Program-made: the position numbers and the translations under genes
In this document: positions 42,799 to 52,769 of the stretch, piece after piece
Layout of the letters: every line of letters begins with the position of its first letter
How positions within the stretch are numbered: the stretch's first letter is position 1
Assembly: GCF_009728935.1 (NCBI RefSeq)
Contig: NZ_CP034235.1
Location: 900,501 to 964,500, forward strand
Direction of reading: 5' to 3'
Source of the DNA: Paenibacillus psychroresistens
Lineage (GTDB): Bacteria > Bacillota > Bacilli > Paenibacillales > NBRC-103111
Length of the DNA stretch: 64,000 nucleotides
The notes under the pieces: model-generated
Told to the model about the DNA's origin: nothing
Databases searched by the model: none
The model's input: the letters and a program-made list of their open reading frames with translations, nothing else

Positions 42799-44872
42799 TG
42801 CCTTTTGGTACACCATCCAAACCAAAGGCTTGGTCATAGGCATCAAAAATGGGTCTAGCAATAGGCCCTGCACCTAATCTCCCAAAACCACCCTCTGGCA
42901 CAACAATAGCTACGGCAAGCTTTGGATGATCGGCTGGTGCATAAGCGATGAATACAGCATTATCGATCACTTTTCCGGCGATGCTCTGCTCCGATGTTCC
43001 AGTCTTGCGATTCACTTTATATAAGGCGACATTTGGAACGTCTTCAAATCCAGTATAGCTTACCTTACTCATGCCATCCGCTAGGACCTTCCAATATTCA
43101 TCTGGAAATACGATCTCATCCAAGAGCTCGGGTTCTATCTTTTTTATTACTTGACCATCATAGGTTTTAATAGTATCAATAAACTGTGGTCGATAACGTT
43201 TGCCATGATTGGCAAGCATCATCGTATATTGAGCAAGCTGCAGAGTGGTGTACCTTGCTGCTTGCCCAAAGCTTCCAAAAACCAGTGAAGCTTGAGCCGA
43301 TTGATCTTTATTATCGACGTATTCTCTTAAGCCTTCACTTTCATAAGGCAGGTTGCTTCCAGTTAGAATACCGAGACCAAAGCTTTTCATATAGGTATCC
43401 CAGACATCTATTGCTTTTACAGTTCCCGCGTTGCCATACTTGTTGTAGAGCTTAGCCCCAATTTGTGATCCCATAAATGTATTGGAGGAAACGGCGATTG
43501 CTCTAGCTGGTGTTAATGATCCATAAGAATGTCCGTCAGAATTTCCAATATGTGAATTGTTATCTTTGCCATAATAAAAAGTGCCTGAATCCGGATAGAT
43601 TGTAGTAGGAGTAATTAACTTCTCCTTAAGACCCACTAGAACCGTCAAAGGCTTCAAAGTTGAACCTGGCGGAACAAGTGAGCTTGCACGATTGGGAAGG
43701 TTTGCATAGCGCTCGCGAATGGTGCCATTAGTATAACTATATTGAAATTGATCAAACTCGGTTTGAGTCATCCCGCCGATCCACAGATTCGGATCATAAT
43801 CGGGCATGCTTACCATTGCCATTACACGTCCAGTTTCAACCTCAATAGCCACAGCATATCCAGCAACGGCTTTGTTACCTAGGGAGTAGTTTTTATCGGT
43901 ACTATGCTGCAAGAATTCAAGATGGGCAGCCACTGCTTTTTGTGCGGCAACCTGAACGGATTTATCAATAGTTAGCCACAGATTATGGCCTTTTTCTGGC
44001 GGTTTTATCTTAACCTGACCGATGATTTGCGCAGAAGCGTCAACAGGATAGGTTTTACTGCCTGGGGTGCCGCGAAGATCGTCTTGATAGAGTAGCTCTA
44101 AACCGTCAAAACCGACATATTCTTCGTTTAAATATTTTTTTGGTTTATCTTTTTCTATATCTTTATAGAAGCTTAAATTTCTAGTTGCTGTATTGTAAGG
44201 TCGCATATAGCCAATTAATTGGGGAGCAATAAAGCTGCCTTTGTCGTTACTCGTTTTATCCGTAATATCTGTATCGTAGAATCTTGTGCTTTCTTCCGAG
44301 ATTTCAATACCTTTTAATTCATCACGATGCTCCGATATAAAGGCAATCTCACTCTTAGTTAAATTGGTTTTAATCCGGCGCGGCACAAAAATAATCCCAA
44401 TTTCGCTGTCTGGTTTTATCTCATTGCCTTGAATATCGATTCCTACATCCATGGATTTAATTATGGCACTTGCTGTCGGCTGTGAAACCTTCTTATCACC
44501 ATATTTTAGGAAAATCTGTTCCAATTGCTTGGCAAGGGCAATAAGCTCATCATTATATTCTTCTCGCTCTTTACTAGTTTGCTGGATATTATAAAAAATA
44601 GATTGTGAGGATATCGTGTAAGCGATAGGGGCTCCATTAAAATCGTATATATTGCCACGGATGGGTGCTATCGTAATGTCTTTGTTTCTTGTTCTCTTTT
44701 CATCAGCAGAAAAAGTTTTACCATCGACAAATTGCAAGCGCGCCAGCTGTACAATTAGAATCGAGAATAAAAGAAACGTAAAGAAAAAAAAGACATTAAT
44801 CCGAATATTGAAATGACGCCGTTTCTGCGATTCTTTTTTTTGCTGTTCTTCGGTTATCGGTTGGTGCTTCAT
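42794..44872 (-). CDS. Penicillin-binding protein 2-type (class B) transpeptidase
   Basis: 692 residues. A cytoplasmic tail and one membrane helix (about 25-45), a dimerisation domain with RGNIYDFNG at about 72-80, and a transpeptidase domain from about 295. The active-site motifs are STLK (404-407, Ser nucleophile and Lys), SSN (462-464) and KTGT near residue 632. It cross-links peptidoglycan in elongation or spore-cortex synthesis; the closest B. subtilis types are PbpA/PbpH and, by layout, MrdA. The C-terminus ends GVPKGK inside the palindromic terminator. It is monocistronic. Confidence 0.88.
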   Translation of the reverse strand: MKHQPITEEQQKKESQKRRHFNIRINVFFFFTFLLFSILIVQLARLQFVDGKTFSADEKRTRNKDITIAPIRGNIYDFNGAPIAYTISSQSIFYNIQQTSKEREEYNDELIALAKQLEQIFLKYGDKKVSQPTASAIIKSMDVGIDIQGNEIKPDSEIGIIFVPRRIKTNLTKSEIAFISEHRDELKGIEISEESTRFYDTDITDKTSNDKGSFIAPQLIGYMRPYNTATRNLSFYKDIEKDKPKKYLNEEYVGFDGLELLYQDDLRGTPGSKTYPVDASAQIIGQVKIKPPEKGHNLWLTIDKSVQVAAQKAVAAHLEFLQHSTDKNYSLGNKAVAGYAVAIEVETGRVMAMVSMPDYDPNLWIGGMTQTEFDQFQYSYTNGTIRERYANLPNRASSLVPPGSTLKPLTVLVGLKEKLITPTTIYPDSGTFYYGKDNNSHIGNSDGHSYGSLTPARAIAVSSNTFMGSQIGAKLYNKYGNAGTVKAIDVWDTYMKSFGLGILTGSNLPYESEGLREYVDNKDQSAQASLVFGSFGQAARYTTLQLAQYTMMLANHGKRYRPQFIDTIKTYDGQVIKKIEPELLDEIVFPDEYWKVLADGMSKVSYTGFEDVPNVALYKVNRKTGTSEQSIAGKVIDNAVFIAYAPADHPKLAVAIVVPEGGFGRLGAGPIARPIFDAYDQAFGLDGVPKGK

Positions 44873-45023
44873 AGGTATACCGCCAATTTTCTGTTATTCA
44901 ATATTTTTACCATATATTACATTTTAAGACTACCATTTTAAAATTGATAGATCAAATTTTATGAAAAAAAATAGCGAACTTTGACGATAGCTGTAATATA
45001 GATAGTAGTGGAGGAAACTATGA

Positions 45024-45638
45024 ATGAATATATTGAAATCAAAGGTGGCACAAATGATGAGGACTAAAGATTGGACCGCTCATTTGGCAGATATTGATAT
45101 GAATGGTGTTCCCGGTATGAGTTTTCAGTATAAGGAATGGGATGTCATGCTGTTATCGGCAGTAATTGGCAAAGCATTTGGGGGTACAGCCTATGATTTT
45201 GTCCAAAAGTATTTGTATGAACCGTTAGCTATAACAAGTGGGGAATGGCCGCAAAGCCCATGTGGTTTTTCGTATATACATATGAATGGTGAAGAGAATG
45301 CTAACTTATCGGCAAGAGATCTTGCGAAAATAGGACTGCTTTTTCTCGAAAAGGGAGTTTATAACGGAAAACAGCTGATTTCTGCTGGATTTGTAGAGCA
45401 AGCGGTTACGCCTATGTATGAGAATGTAGCGATTGGTTCTTCGAAGAATACCGATTCTTATGGCTTTCTTTGGTGGTTATTCCAAGAGGGCTACGGCTGT
45501 CGTGGTTCTGGTGGGCAAGAAATCAATGTTATACCAGCTAACAATTATGTCTCCGTTATTCAGGCAGTACCAACCTCCTCGGCTAAAGCTTATGGAGATG
45601 TAGAAGAAAATATATTGAAAAAAGCAATAGTCCATTAG
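45024..45638 (+). pseudogene. N-terminally truncated serine hydrolase (class C beta-lactamase-like)
   Basis: 204 residues matching the C-terminal two thirds of beta-lactamase-family hydrolases: GMSFQYKEWDVMLLSAVIGKAFG, LSARDLAKIGLLFLEKGVYNGKQLI, YGFLWWLF and GSGGQEINVIP. The first about 120 residues, with the SxxK nucleophile, are absent, and so is the usual Y-x-N; it cannot be active as such. GTGGAGG lies upstream, and two overlapping starts (45020 and 45024) are seen, the first giving only 15 codons. It is a deletion remnant or has lost its first half. Confidence 0.6.
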
Positions 45639-45653
45639 CTTCTATATGTAAGG

Positions 45654-46220
45654 TTATCCCAGAAAGCTCAATGACATATTTACAATATTGTCTAGTACTT
45701 GTCGATCGAATGATAATGTTGAGACCGTAATCCCATTCCTAACATTGACCAGATGTTGAGCCAAATACCTTATATTAGGGTTGCCTTTAAGCTCACCATT
45801 AGCTTCAGCGCGTATTAGTAACTGGTAAAAGCCTTCTTCACTTTCAGTCATGCTGGATAGAACTCTAGCTTTAACATCCGGATGATGAGTCATTTCCAAG
45901 GAAGAGTTAATCATCAAGCAGCTGCGAAATTGAGTATCCTCAATTATTTGATTAAAATAACGGAGTAATATGTCTTTGGCAGTTCCCTCTTTATTATAAA
46001 GAATGGCCTTTGCGGTAATACTGCCTTTATCTTCATATCTATCTAAAGCAACAAGAAACAACTCCTTTTTGCTGCCAAAGGTCTCATATATACTGCTTCG
46101 GCTAAGACCAAGCGCTTCCACAATATCCTGCATAGAAGTCCCTTCAAAGCCTTTATCCCAAAAAATATCAATGGCTTTATCAATTGCTTCGTTGATTTCA
46201 AAGGCTTTTTGTCTGGACAT
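45654..46220 (-). CDS. TetR/AcrR family transcriptional regulator
   Basis: 188 residues. The N-terminal helix-turn-helix (about 10-55) has FWDKGFEGTSMQDIVEALGLSRSSIYETFGSKKELF (ends given: FWDKGFEGT and GSKKELF), a typical TetR recognition helix. The C-terminal part is the ligand domain, with the TetR_C form of NemR/YxaF-like proteins (LLRYFNQIIEDTQFRSCLMINSSLE). The start is ATG 46220 with AGGAG nine bases upstream; a second ATG three codons earlier overlaps the site. Target unknown; no plus-strand efflux gene is adjacent. Confidence 0.82.
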   Translation of the reverse strand: MSRQKAFEINEAIDKAIDIFWDKGFEGTSMQDIVEALGLSRSSIYETFGSKKELFLVALDRYEDKGSITAKAILYNKEGTAKDILLRYFNQIIEDTQFRSCLMINSSLEMTHHPDVKARVLSSMTESEEGFYQLLIRAEANGELKGNPNIRYLAQHLVNVRNGITVSTLSFDRQVLDNIVNMSLSFLG

Positions 46221-46433
46221 TGGTATCATCTCCTGTAATAAGTATATATAGCATCTAACCTTAGAGTCAATAAAAGCACGATTCTTTGATCATGAATCCA
46301 ACGTCTATATTTATACTTGCGCCTGTGATATAAGCTGAAGCCACTTATAAGATTATAGTCTTGGGTTTTTATATATGATATGATAATTCAAAGATAGCTC
46401 AGATGATGAATAATTAGGGGGATTAATGATGAT

Positions 46434-46973
46434 ATGGGGTTAAAAGATTCTGCAAATAGAACTTTACCAGTAGGACCTGTATTAATCGACAGCTCATCTA
46501 CTCCTTCTTCTTTTGATATTGGCAATATTATTCGAGTAAAGAACAAAACGAGTAGTCAGGAATGGAATACAATAGGGGATCGGATGTTAGCAGTAGGGAA
46601 TCAAATCAATCTACCATTTACTGAGGTAGATGGAATTGAACTCTTGATGAATAATATCACTTCCGTTATTGCACCACCTGTCATCACTTTGAATGGAAAT
46701 TCTTATATGAGGCTGCAGAGAAATGCTCTCTATTCGGATCTGGGAGCGACAGCATCCTATAAAGGTATTTTTTATTTAGAAAGCAGTATTGTTGTAAAGA
46801 TCACGAATAGTAGTGGTGAAGAAATAACTGCTATAGATACAGCTGAAGGTGGTAACTACACTTATACCTATACGCTGACAGTAGGAAATGAAGATTTTTT
46901 TACAACAAGATCAGTATATGTTGAAGAAGGCCCCACACAAGGATGTCCACAGCCTGACACGGGAGGAATTTGA
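46434..46973 (+). CDS. Small Ig-like (DUF5011-type) protein, possibly a fragment
   Basis: 179 residues without signal peptide or membrane helix. The second half reads as a DUF5011-like beta-sandwich (VITLNGNSYMRLQRNALYSDLGATASYKG, then GGNYTYTYTLTVGNED), a module usually found inside long secreted proteins. The first half (NRTLPVGPVLID, RVKNKTSSQEWN) is not recognised. The ribosome site is weak (AGGGGG, 12 bases before ATG). It could be a leftover of a larger surface protein, or a small intact cytoplasmic protein. Confidence 0.45.
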   Translation: MGLKDSANRTLPVGPVLIDSSSTPSSFDIGNIIRVKNKTSSQEWNTIGDRMLAVGNQINLPFTEVDGIELLMNNITSVIAPPVITLNGNSYMRLQRNALYSDLGATASYKGIFYLESSIVVKITNSSGEEITAIDTAEGGNYTYTYTLTVGNEDFFTTRSVYVEEGPTQGCPQPDTGGI

Positions 46974-46998
46974 CCAATCACTATTAACTATACACTAA

Positions 46999-47040
46999 CG
47001 CCCGAAATCCCTAGTAATCTAAGGGACTAGGGCTATTTTC
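46999..47040 (+). terminator. Terminator-like hairpin
   Basis: GCCC...TCCCT / AGGGA...GGGC stem with TATTTTCC after it, between the DUF5011-type gene and the helicase gene. Confidence 0.5.
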
Positions 47041-47060
47041 CTAATAAGGCGGAGATTATC

Positions 47061-49718
47061 ATTACTAATCAAAAAGAACTGATTGTCATCCTGCAGCCAG
47101 AGGGTTCTTATGAGCTGGACTGGCAGGATATTGCAGATAAATTGGATGATTCAACATATATTTTTCAAGAGGAGCTATATAATCGCTTTGTTGATAATGC
47201 CGGGGATACGCTTTTGTTTCTTGGGTTTGCAGAGCGAGCTTTGTCGACCTCGGATTCTTTACTATTCCTCAAGAAAATTGCAGCAGCTTTTATCAAAAAA
47301 CTAACAGAGAGTCCGGACTTGGAGCTGATGCGAGATCATGTAAAGGTTGAGCTGGAGGCGGATGAAAGCCAACAGCTTCTAGACAGCGTGCCTTATCTGT
47401 TCGGTGCTGAACACTTAAATGAGGATTGGATTAAACAAGTTTGGACTAAGCTTACGCATGCATTTTCGGCGATTATACGCAATTATGAAGGTACTGTGGA
47501 GCAATACTTATCGTCGATGAACCCCAACGTCCATTTGGTGGGCAGGGTGTTCTTCCATTTGGTCGAGAGTAAAAAAGAGGAGTTTCCTTTTGCCTATATG
47601 GCTACTTATGCCGCTGAAGTTTCACAGGAAGGCAAATCTAAGCATCTTCCGCTGAAGAATGCTTTGGTGGAATATGGCAAGAACAGTAAAAAGCTGCTCG
47701 AGCTGCTGTCCACTGTGAATCGTGCTTCCGAGCGAAGTGACTTTATAGCGGAGCTTGTGGAGTCGGGCGAAATTTTTCACCCGATCGGTTTATCAGCTGA
47801 TGAGGCGTTTACGTTTCTTAAAGAGATTCCGCTTTATGAAGAAGCAGGGATTCTTTGTCGGATTCCAAAATGGTGGAAGCAGAGATCGAGTGGATTTAAG
47901 CTAGCGGTTAGTGTGGGAGAAAAACCGCCTTCTCATCTGGATTTTGCTGCATTAGTGGATTTTAATGCGGAATTGTTCCTCGCTGGCGAGGCTATTCAAG
48001 CTAGTGAAATCAGGAAGTTATTATCGGAAGCAGAAGGGCTTAGCTTTATTAAAGGAAAGTGGATTGAGGTTAATCATGCCCGCTTACAGGAAACGTTAAA
48101 AGCCTATGAGCAGGCACAGAAGCTAATGAATAACTCTGAGCTCAGTATGGTGGATGCGTTAAGATTTCAACTGAATGCCGCTGAGGTTCTCAATATTCCT
48201 GAAGAGAATCTAGCACTGGAGGTAACCAATGGAGATTGGCTCCATTCGGTTATTGAACGTCTAACTCATCCAGATACAATAGAAGCAATTGATTGTGGAG
48301 AGGATTTTCATGCTAGTCTGCGGGTTTATCAAGAGCGAGGTTTAAGCTGGCTGCATTACATGAAATCGCTTGGGCTAGGCGCTTGTCTGGCGGACGATAT
48401 GGGTCTTGGGAAAACCGTGCAAGTGATTGCGCTTCTGAACTATATTCGCTCCCAGAAGAATGAAAAAACATTGCTGGTTGTGCCTGCTTCGCTAATTGGA
48501 AATTGGCTAGGTGAGATTCAGAAGTTTGCTCCATCGCTGCGCGTTTATGTCATACATCCTTCTGAGAATAAAAATTTGAACGAGCTAGACAGCAGCATTT
48601 TGCAGGGGAATGAGCTTTTTATCACGACTTATGGGATGCTTTTGAAGTACGATTGGCTCGTGCAAAACCAATGGGATTGCTTGATCTTAGATGAGGCGCA
48701 GGCTATCAAGAACCCAGGCTCGAAGCAAACCAAGCTGGTTAAGCAAGTAAAAGCCGCTTACAAAATAGCGATGACAGGTACGCCGATTGAGAATCGATTG
48801 TCCGATCTCTGGTCGTTGTTTGATTTCTTGAATAAAGGTTTGTTGGGGAGTGCCAAGGAGTTCACGAGCTTTACTAAGAGGCTTAGGGAAAATCAAGATG
48901 GTTACACCCGTTTAAAACAGGTCGTAAGTCCATTTATTCTACGAAGGCTGAAGACTGACAAATCCGTTATATCGGATCTGCCAGAGAAAATTGAGATGAA
49001 ATCCTACGCAACGCTTACCAAAAAACAAGTCATCCTATATAATAAACTTGTTAATGAATTGAGGGACAAGCTGGAATCAACGGACGAAGGCATCGAACGC
49101 AAGGGGCTTGTGCTCGCTTCGTTAATGAAGTTTAAACAAATATGCAATCACCCAGATCAATACCTCGGGCAGCATTTTTATGCAGAAGAGGAGAGCGGCA
49201 AGTACGCAAGATTGCGTGAAATATGTGAAATGATCTATGAGAAGCGGGAAAGAGTGCTTATTTTTACCCAGTTCAAAGAAATTACGGAGCCGTTAAAAGA
49301 CTTTCTCGAGACGGTCTTTCAGCATAAAGGATTGGTTCTGCATGGTGGGACAGCCGTTCACAAGAGACAGGAGCTTGTCGCGAAATTTCAGGGGCAGGAG
49401 TATGTGCCATTTATGGTACTCTCGATAAAAGCCGGTGGAGTCGGGCTTAATCTTACTTCGGCGAATCATGTGATTCACTTCGATAGATGGTGGAATCCAG
49501 CGGTGGAGAATCAGGCAACGGATCGCGCCTTTCGAATTGGGCAAATGAAGAATGTGATCGTGCATAAATTTATTACCAAAGGCACCATTGAGGAGAAAAT
49601 CGACTTAATCATTGAAGATAAGAATAAATTATCGCAAGAAATCATACCTGAGCTGCAGGAGAACTGGATCACAGAGATGGATAATAAGCAGCTTATGGGG
49701 TTATTCAAACTATCCTAG
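47061..49718 (+). CDS. SNF2 family DNA/RNA-translocase (YwqA-like), probable AUU start
   Basis: About 885 residues. N-terminal SNF2-associated region to about 48280, then the SNF2 core: DDMGLGKTVQV (Walker A), LDEAQAIKNPGS (DEAQ box) and the helicase C-terminal part with LSIKAGGVGLNLTSANHV and FDRWWNP. In-frame coding sequence with protein character (KELIVILQPEGSYELDWQD) runs upstream of the first standard start, TTG 47142, to 47061, where AAGGCGGAG precedes ATT. No ATG, GTG or TTG exists between the stop at 47028 and 47142. Its partner, the SWIM protein, is next, as in the B. subtilis ywqA-ywqB pair. Confidence 0.82.
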   Translation: MTNQKELIVILQPEGSYELDWQDIADKLDDSTYIFQEELYNRFVDNAGDTLLFLGFAERALSTSDSLLFLKKIAAAFIKKLTESPDLELMRDHVKVELEADESQQLLDSVPYLFGAEHLNEDWIKQVWTKLTHAFSAIIRNYEGTVEQYLSSMNPNVHLVGRVFFHLVESKKEEFPFAYMATYAAEVSQEGKSKHLPLKNALVEYGKNSKKLLELLSTVNRASERSDFIAELVESGEIFHPIGLSADEAFTFLKEIPLYEEAGILCRIPKWWKQRSSGFKLAVSVGEKPPSHLDFAALVDFNAELFLAGEAIQASEIRKLLSEAEGLSFIKGKWIEVNHARLQETLKAYEQAQKLMNNSELSMVDALRFQLNAAEVLNIPEENLALEVTNGDWLHSVIERLTHPDTIEAIDCGEDFHASLRVYQERGLSWLHYMKSLGLGACLADDMGLGKTVQVIALLNYIRSQKNEKTLLVVPASLIGNWLGEIQKFAPSLRVYVIHPSENKNLNELDSSILQGNELFITTYGMLLKYDWLVQNQWDCLILDEAQAIKNPGSKQTKLVKQVKAAYKIAMTGTPIENRLSDLWSLFDFLNKGLLGSAKEFTSFTKRLRENQDGYTRLKQVVSPFILRRLKTDKSVISDLPEKIEMKSYATLTKKQVILYNKLVNELRDKLESTDEGIERKGLVLASLMKFKQICNHPDQYLGQHFYAEEESGKYARLREICEMIYEKRERVLIFTQFKEITEPLKDFLETVFQHKGLVLHGGTAVHKRQELVAKFQGQEYVPFMVLSIKAGGVGLNLTSANHVIHFDRWWNPAVENQATDRAFRIGQMKNVIVHKFITKGTIEEKIDLIIEDKNKLSQEIIPELQENWITEMDNKQLMGLFKLS

Positions 49719-49743
49719 CACTTAGTGGAGGGTGAGGAATCGA

Positions 49744-50472
49744 ATGTCTTTTTATGGTGGTTTTCCAAAATATGTTTCAGTGGCAGAGCGAAAAGAACAG
49801 GCACTGGAAAGCATTGAAAAGTTAAGGCTGAAAAATCCAGATATTGCTCCAGTAGTAGTTACCGGTAAAAGTCTCACCAGAACCTGGTGGGGGAAATCCT
49901 GGAATGTAAATTTGGAGAGCTATGCCGATTATACTAATCGAATTAGCAGAGGGCGAGCTTACGTCCGCAATGGAGCTGTGCTCGATCTACAAATAAAAGA
50001 GGGTACTGTCCGTGCACAAGTACAGGGCAGCGGATCCAAGCCTTATCAAATAACGATTGCAATTATTCCACTTGCTCAGAAAAATTGGGAAACGTTAACC
50101 AAGGAATGTGCCGGTAAAATAGACTCCTTACAGGAGTTGATCGAAGGTAAGTTTCCGAAGGGGCTTAGTGAGCTCTTTACGGCAAAAGGCAAAGGCTTAT
50201 TCCCAGCACCACGCGAAATCTCGCTTAAATGCAATTGTCCAGATGGAGCGAAAATGTGCAAGCATTTGGCTGCTGTGTTATACGGAGTTGGCGTGCGTTT
50301 GGACGATGATCCGACGCTCTTTTTCAAGCTGAGGGGTGTGAATGTCGAGGCCTTAATCTCTGAAACCATTACGAAGCAAACCAATGCATTGCTGGAGAAA
50401 TCAAAAACAAAAAGCCGCAGAGTTATGGAAGATACCGATGTTTCCGATATGTTTGGAATTGATTTGGATTGA
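49744..50472 (+). CDS. SWIM zinc-finger protein (YwqB-like)
   Basis: About 242 residues. The SWIM motif is complete: CNCPDGAKMCKH (CxC then CxH) at about 160-171, preceded by RGRAYVRNGAVLDLQI and a region TWWGKSWN near the N-terminus that is typical of these proteins. SWIM domains bind nucleic acid or protein and often accompany SNF2 translocases. I prefer ATG 49744; GTG 49732 lies too near to its GGAGG site and GTGAGGA serves the ATG. It starts 25 bases after the helicase stop, so it shares its operon. Confidence 0.8.
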   Translation: MSFYGGFPKYVSVAERKEQALESIEKLRLKNPDIAPVVVTGKSLTRTWWGKSWNVNLESYADYTNRISRGRAYVRNGAVLDLQIKEGTVRAQVQGSGSKPYQITIAIIPLAQKNWETLTKECAGKIDSLQELIEGKFPKGLSELFTAKGKGLFPAPREISLKCNCPDGAKMCKHLAAVLYGVGVRLDDDPTLFFKLRGVNVEALISETITKQTNALLEKSKTKSRRVMEDTDVSDMFGIDLD

Positions 50473-51244
50473 GCAAGCGGCAGCTAATCTATTAGCGGTT
50501 TAAAAATTTGTTCATTTTTTTCATTTACGATAATATGGGTAATTTTATTGAGGGAAACAATAAACCCTTCTTTGTGATTTTTATCTGTATAGTAAGTAGT
50601 ATGAGTTATGCCGCTCCCACCTTCAAAGTCGGAACCCTTCCTTACCGGGCTTTTTTAAAGCTAACAACGCATCCTTCTGCTCCTGTGTTTGAGCTCTATC
50701 CATATATAAATCCTAGCTGCCATCATCATAAATGGGCATGGAATTAGCTTGATTATCCGAGCTTTTGATCCATACTATTGCTGAGCCGCTTATAGCTTCT
50801 CAATTTGTAGCCTTATCCGGTGCTAGCCGACAGCAATATTTTCGCAACACTCAAGTAAGTAAGAAGGAATGCGACATCGGAATGCTCTGATGTCGTTTTT
50901 GAGTATATATTTTTTGATTATCCTTTTTAATAATATTTCGTTTAAAAGAGAAACTTCATGTTTAATTGGGTTAAATTTAAAGCATATAAAAGAGAAGGTG
51001 AAATCTGAGATAATCTTGTGAAATAATAAGGGGTTTTATGGATATATATATGTTTATCTGTTTCACTCTCCAAACGCAAGGGGGGAACCGCTTTTGCAGA
51101 TAGAACGCTTACAAATATTGTTTCCAGCCAATCTAACTTATTTTTATAACTACTTCGTACTTAAACCTGCTCCACCCTCATTTACAACTTTTTTCCAGAA
51201 CATGCGTCTAAATAGATATAGAAAGCAAAGAAGGAAGTGCCGAT
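50473..51244. other. 772-base region without clear gene
   Basis: It holds a short inverted repeat GCTAAT-CT-ATTAGC (50483-50496) after the SWIM gene, a terminator-like hairpin at 50872-50900, and a low-complexity AT-rich stretch. An 79-codon frame at 50508 has no ribosome site and no familiar sequence. The hairpin lies far from any gene on the plus strand, so a small transcript upstream of it is possible. Confidence 0.5.
50872..50900 (+). terminator. Orphan terminator-like hairpin
   Basis: CGACATC...GATGTCG stem (7 base pairs) followed by TTTTT. No plus-strand gene ends within 390 bases of it. Confidence 0.5.
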
Positions 51245-52765
51245 ATGTTAAAAAGATTATTAATCACTTGGATCTGCTGTGTATTATTAATTACATTATT
51301 GCCAGCTGCAGCCAGTGCTGCGAAAGGTACGGTACAGGTTAAGGTTGTAAATTTCCCAGTCAAGGTAAATGGAGTATTGATCAACAATCGTCTAGCTAAG
51401 AATCCTTTTTTAGTATACAAGAATATTACCTATGTGCCGTTGAATGTGGACATGGTTCAGGAGCTGGGACTCCTTTCAACTTGGAGTAAAGATAAAGGGT
51501 TGCAAATTCAAAGGAATTTCGATATTGTCACGCAACCACTGAAGAAAAAGCCATATCCACAAAATCTAACGGTGAAAAACTCAATAAGCGGATCATATGC
51601 TGCAACAATCTCGACATTTAAGATTCAACTAAGTGGAGAAATAATCAAAAACAGCGAGCAAGTGTATCCATTCTTAGAATTCCGAAATGTTAAATATATC
51701 CCGTTAACATGGTTGAATGCCCATACTAGGCTCCATATGGATATTCAGTGGAATGAGAAGGAGGGTCTCGCTATATGGAGTGGGCAAGCTGCGGTGCTGA
51801 CCCAAATTGTTTATGACGATAATGAGGCATTGTATGTATACGCTAATCGAAGTTATTATCGGACATATAATATGATGAAAATAGCTAAATCACTGAAATC
51901 CACTCCAGTATGGCTCGACATAAATCAGGAGAATATTATTCGTAATAAGGCAGCCCAAGCAATAAGTGACCAGATAGAAGAAAGCGAAAAGGTGATCGTC
52001 GAGCGGATTAATAACGTACTCACCTATCAAGGACTGGAATTGGCAGCATTAAGGGATGAGGATAGACAAGAGGTGCAAGGAGGTCCACTTCAAATAGATG
52101 GCACATTGTATACTATTGATGATAGGCGGAAGCTGCTTGTTGTATATACCTTTTTTTCAGCTAGTGGTGGAGGTATTGAGTCCCCTCTCAGTCGATACCA
52201 GCTTTTTACAATTATCGATGGGAAGCTGAAGGCGAGCTTGGATTACCCACATATGCCCGATCGAGTAATTAAAAATGCAGATGGTACAGTTTGGATTGCT
52301 AGTGCAAGAGTCAGACATTTCGATTCTTTTTATACGGGCTCTGGGAAGCTTGCTCTTATGGATCAAGAAGGTAATGTTCACGTAGCAAATGATGTCTGGA
52401 ACGAGACAGACGTTAGTCCGATTGCGATTAAAAGTCCGACTTCTGATCAGAAAGGTCCAATGATTGTGCGCCTGTATGGAGTACCTCAATTTGATATAAA
52501 TGGACTTACAAAATCCGAACCTGACTTTATATTTGCTCCTAATCTGGGCCGCGATAATTATTACACAGTAGATACTGCGCTAAACTTAAAAAAATTGCCG
52601 AAAGCACCAGAATCAAATGATAACCTTAGCATCTATAAAGACAATAAGGGTGACCTATATACGATTAACTTATACAGCAATACATTGACCAATTGGACGA
52701 AGAACCAATCTAAGACTTGGATCGATGTTGAATTACTGAGAGCTCTTGACTTGAAGGGGACGTGA
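51245..52765 (+). CDS. Secreted stalk-domain protein, paralogue 1
   Basis: 506 residues. Signal peptide to about residue 26 (LPAAASAAKG). Two copper amine oxidase N-terminal-like (stalk) modules: about 30-90 with INNRLAKNPFLVYKNITYVPL, and about 130-185 with FLEFRNVKYIPLTWLN and WNEKEGLAIWSG. The remainder (about 190-506) is a beta-rich region with no recognised family, containing KNADGTVWIA and ending NLYSNTLTNWTKNQ. There is no membrane anchor; it is probably secreted. GAAGGAAG precedes the ATG. The next gene, four bases later, encodes a protein of identical length and design. Confidence 0.7.
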   Translation: MLKRLLITWICCVLLITLLPAAASAAKGTVQVKVVNFPVKVNGVLINNRLAKNPFLVYKNITYVPLNVDMVQELGLLSTWSKDKGLQIQRNFDIVTQPLKKKPYPQNLTVKNSISGSYAATISTFKIQLSGEIIKNSEQVYPFLEFRNVKYIPLTWLNAHTRLHMDIQWNEKEGLAIWSGQAAVLTQIVYDDNEALYVYANRSYYRTYNMMKIAKSLKSTPVWLDINQENIIRNKAAQAISDQIEESEKVIVERINNVLTYQGLELAALRDEDRQEVQGGPLQIDGTLYTIDDRRKLLVVYTFFSASGGGIESPLSRYQLFTIIDGKLKASLDYPHMPDRVIKNADGTVWIASARVRHFDSFYTGSGKLALMDQEGNVHVANDVWNETDVSPIAIKSPTSDQKGPMIVRLYGVPQFDINGLTKSEPDFIFAPNLGRDNYYTVDTALNLKKLPKAPESNDNLSIYKDNKGDLYTINLYSNTLTNWTKNQSKTWIDVELLRALDLKGT

Positions 52766-52769
52766 CGAT

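Noticed and set aside
50508..50747. 79-codon plus-strand frame in the large gap
   Set aside because: No ribosome site and no recognisable sequence.
51070..51115. Riboswitch-like stretch AACGCAAGGGGGGAACC before the stalk-domain genes
   Set aside because: It has pieces reminiscent of c-di-GMP and c-di-AMP riboswitches but the remaining conserved parts are missing.
51094..51342. 82-codon plus-strand frame before the first stalk-domain gene
   Set aside because: It overlaps the signal peptide of the real gene in another frame and has low-complexity sequence.
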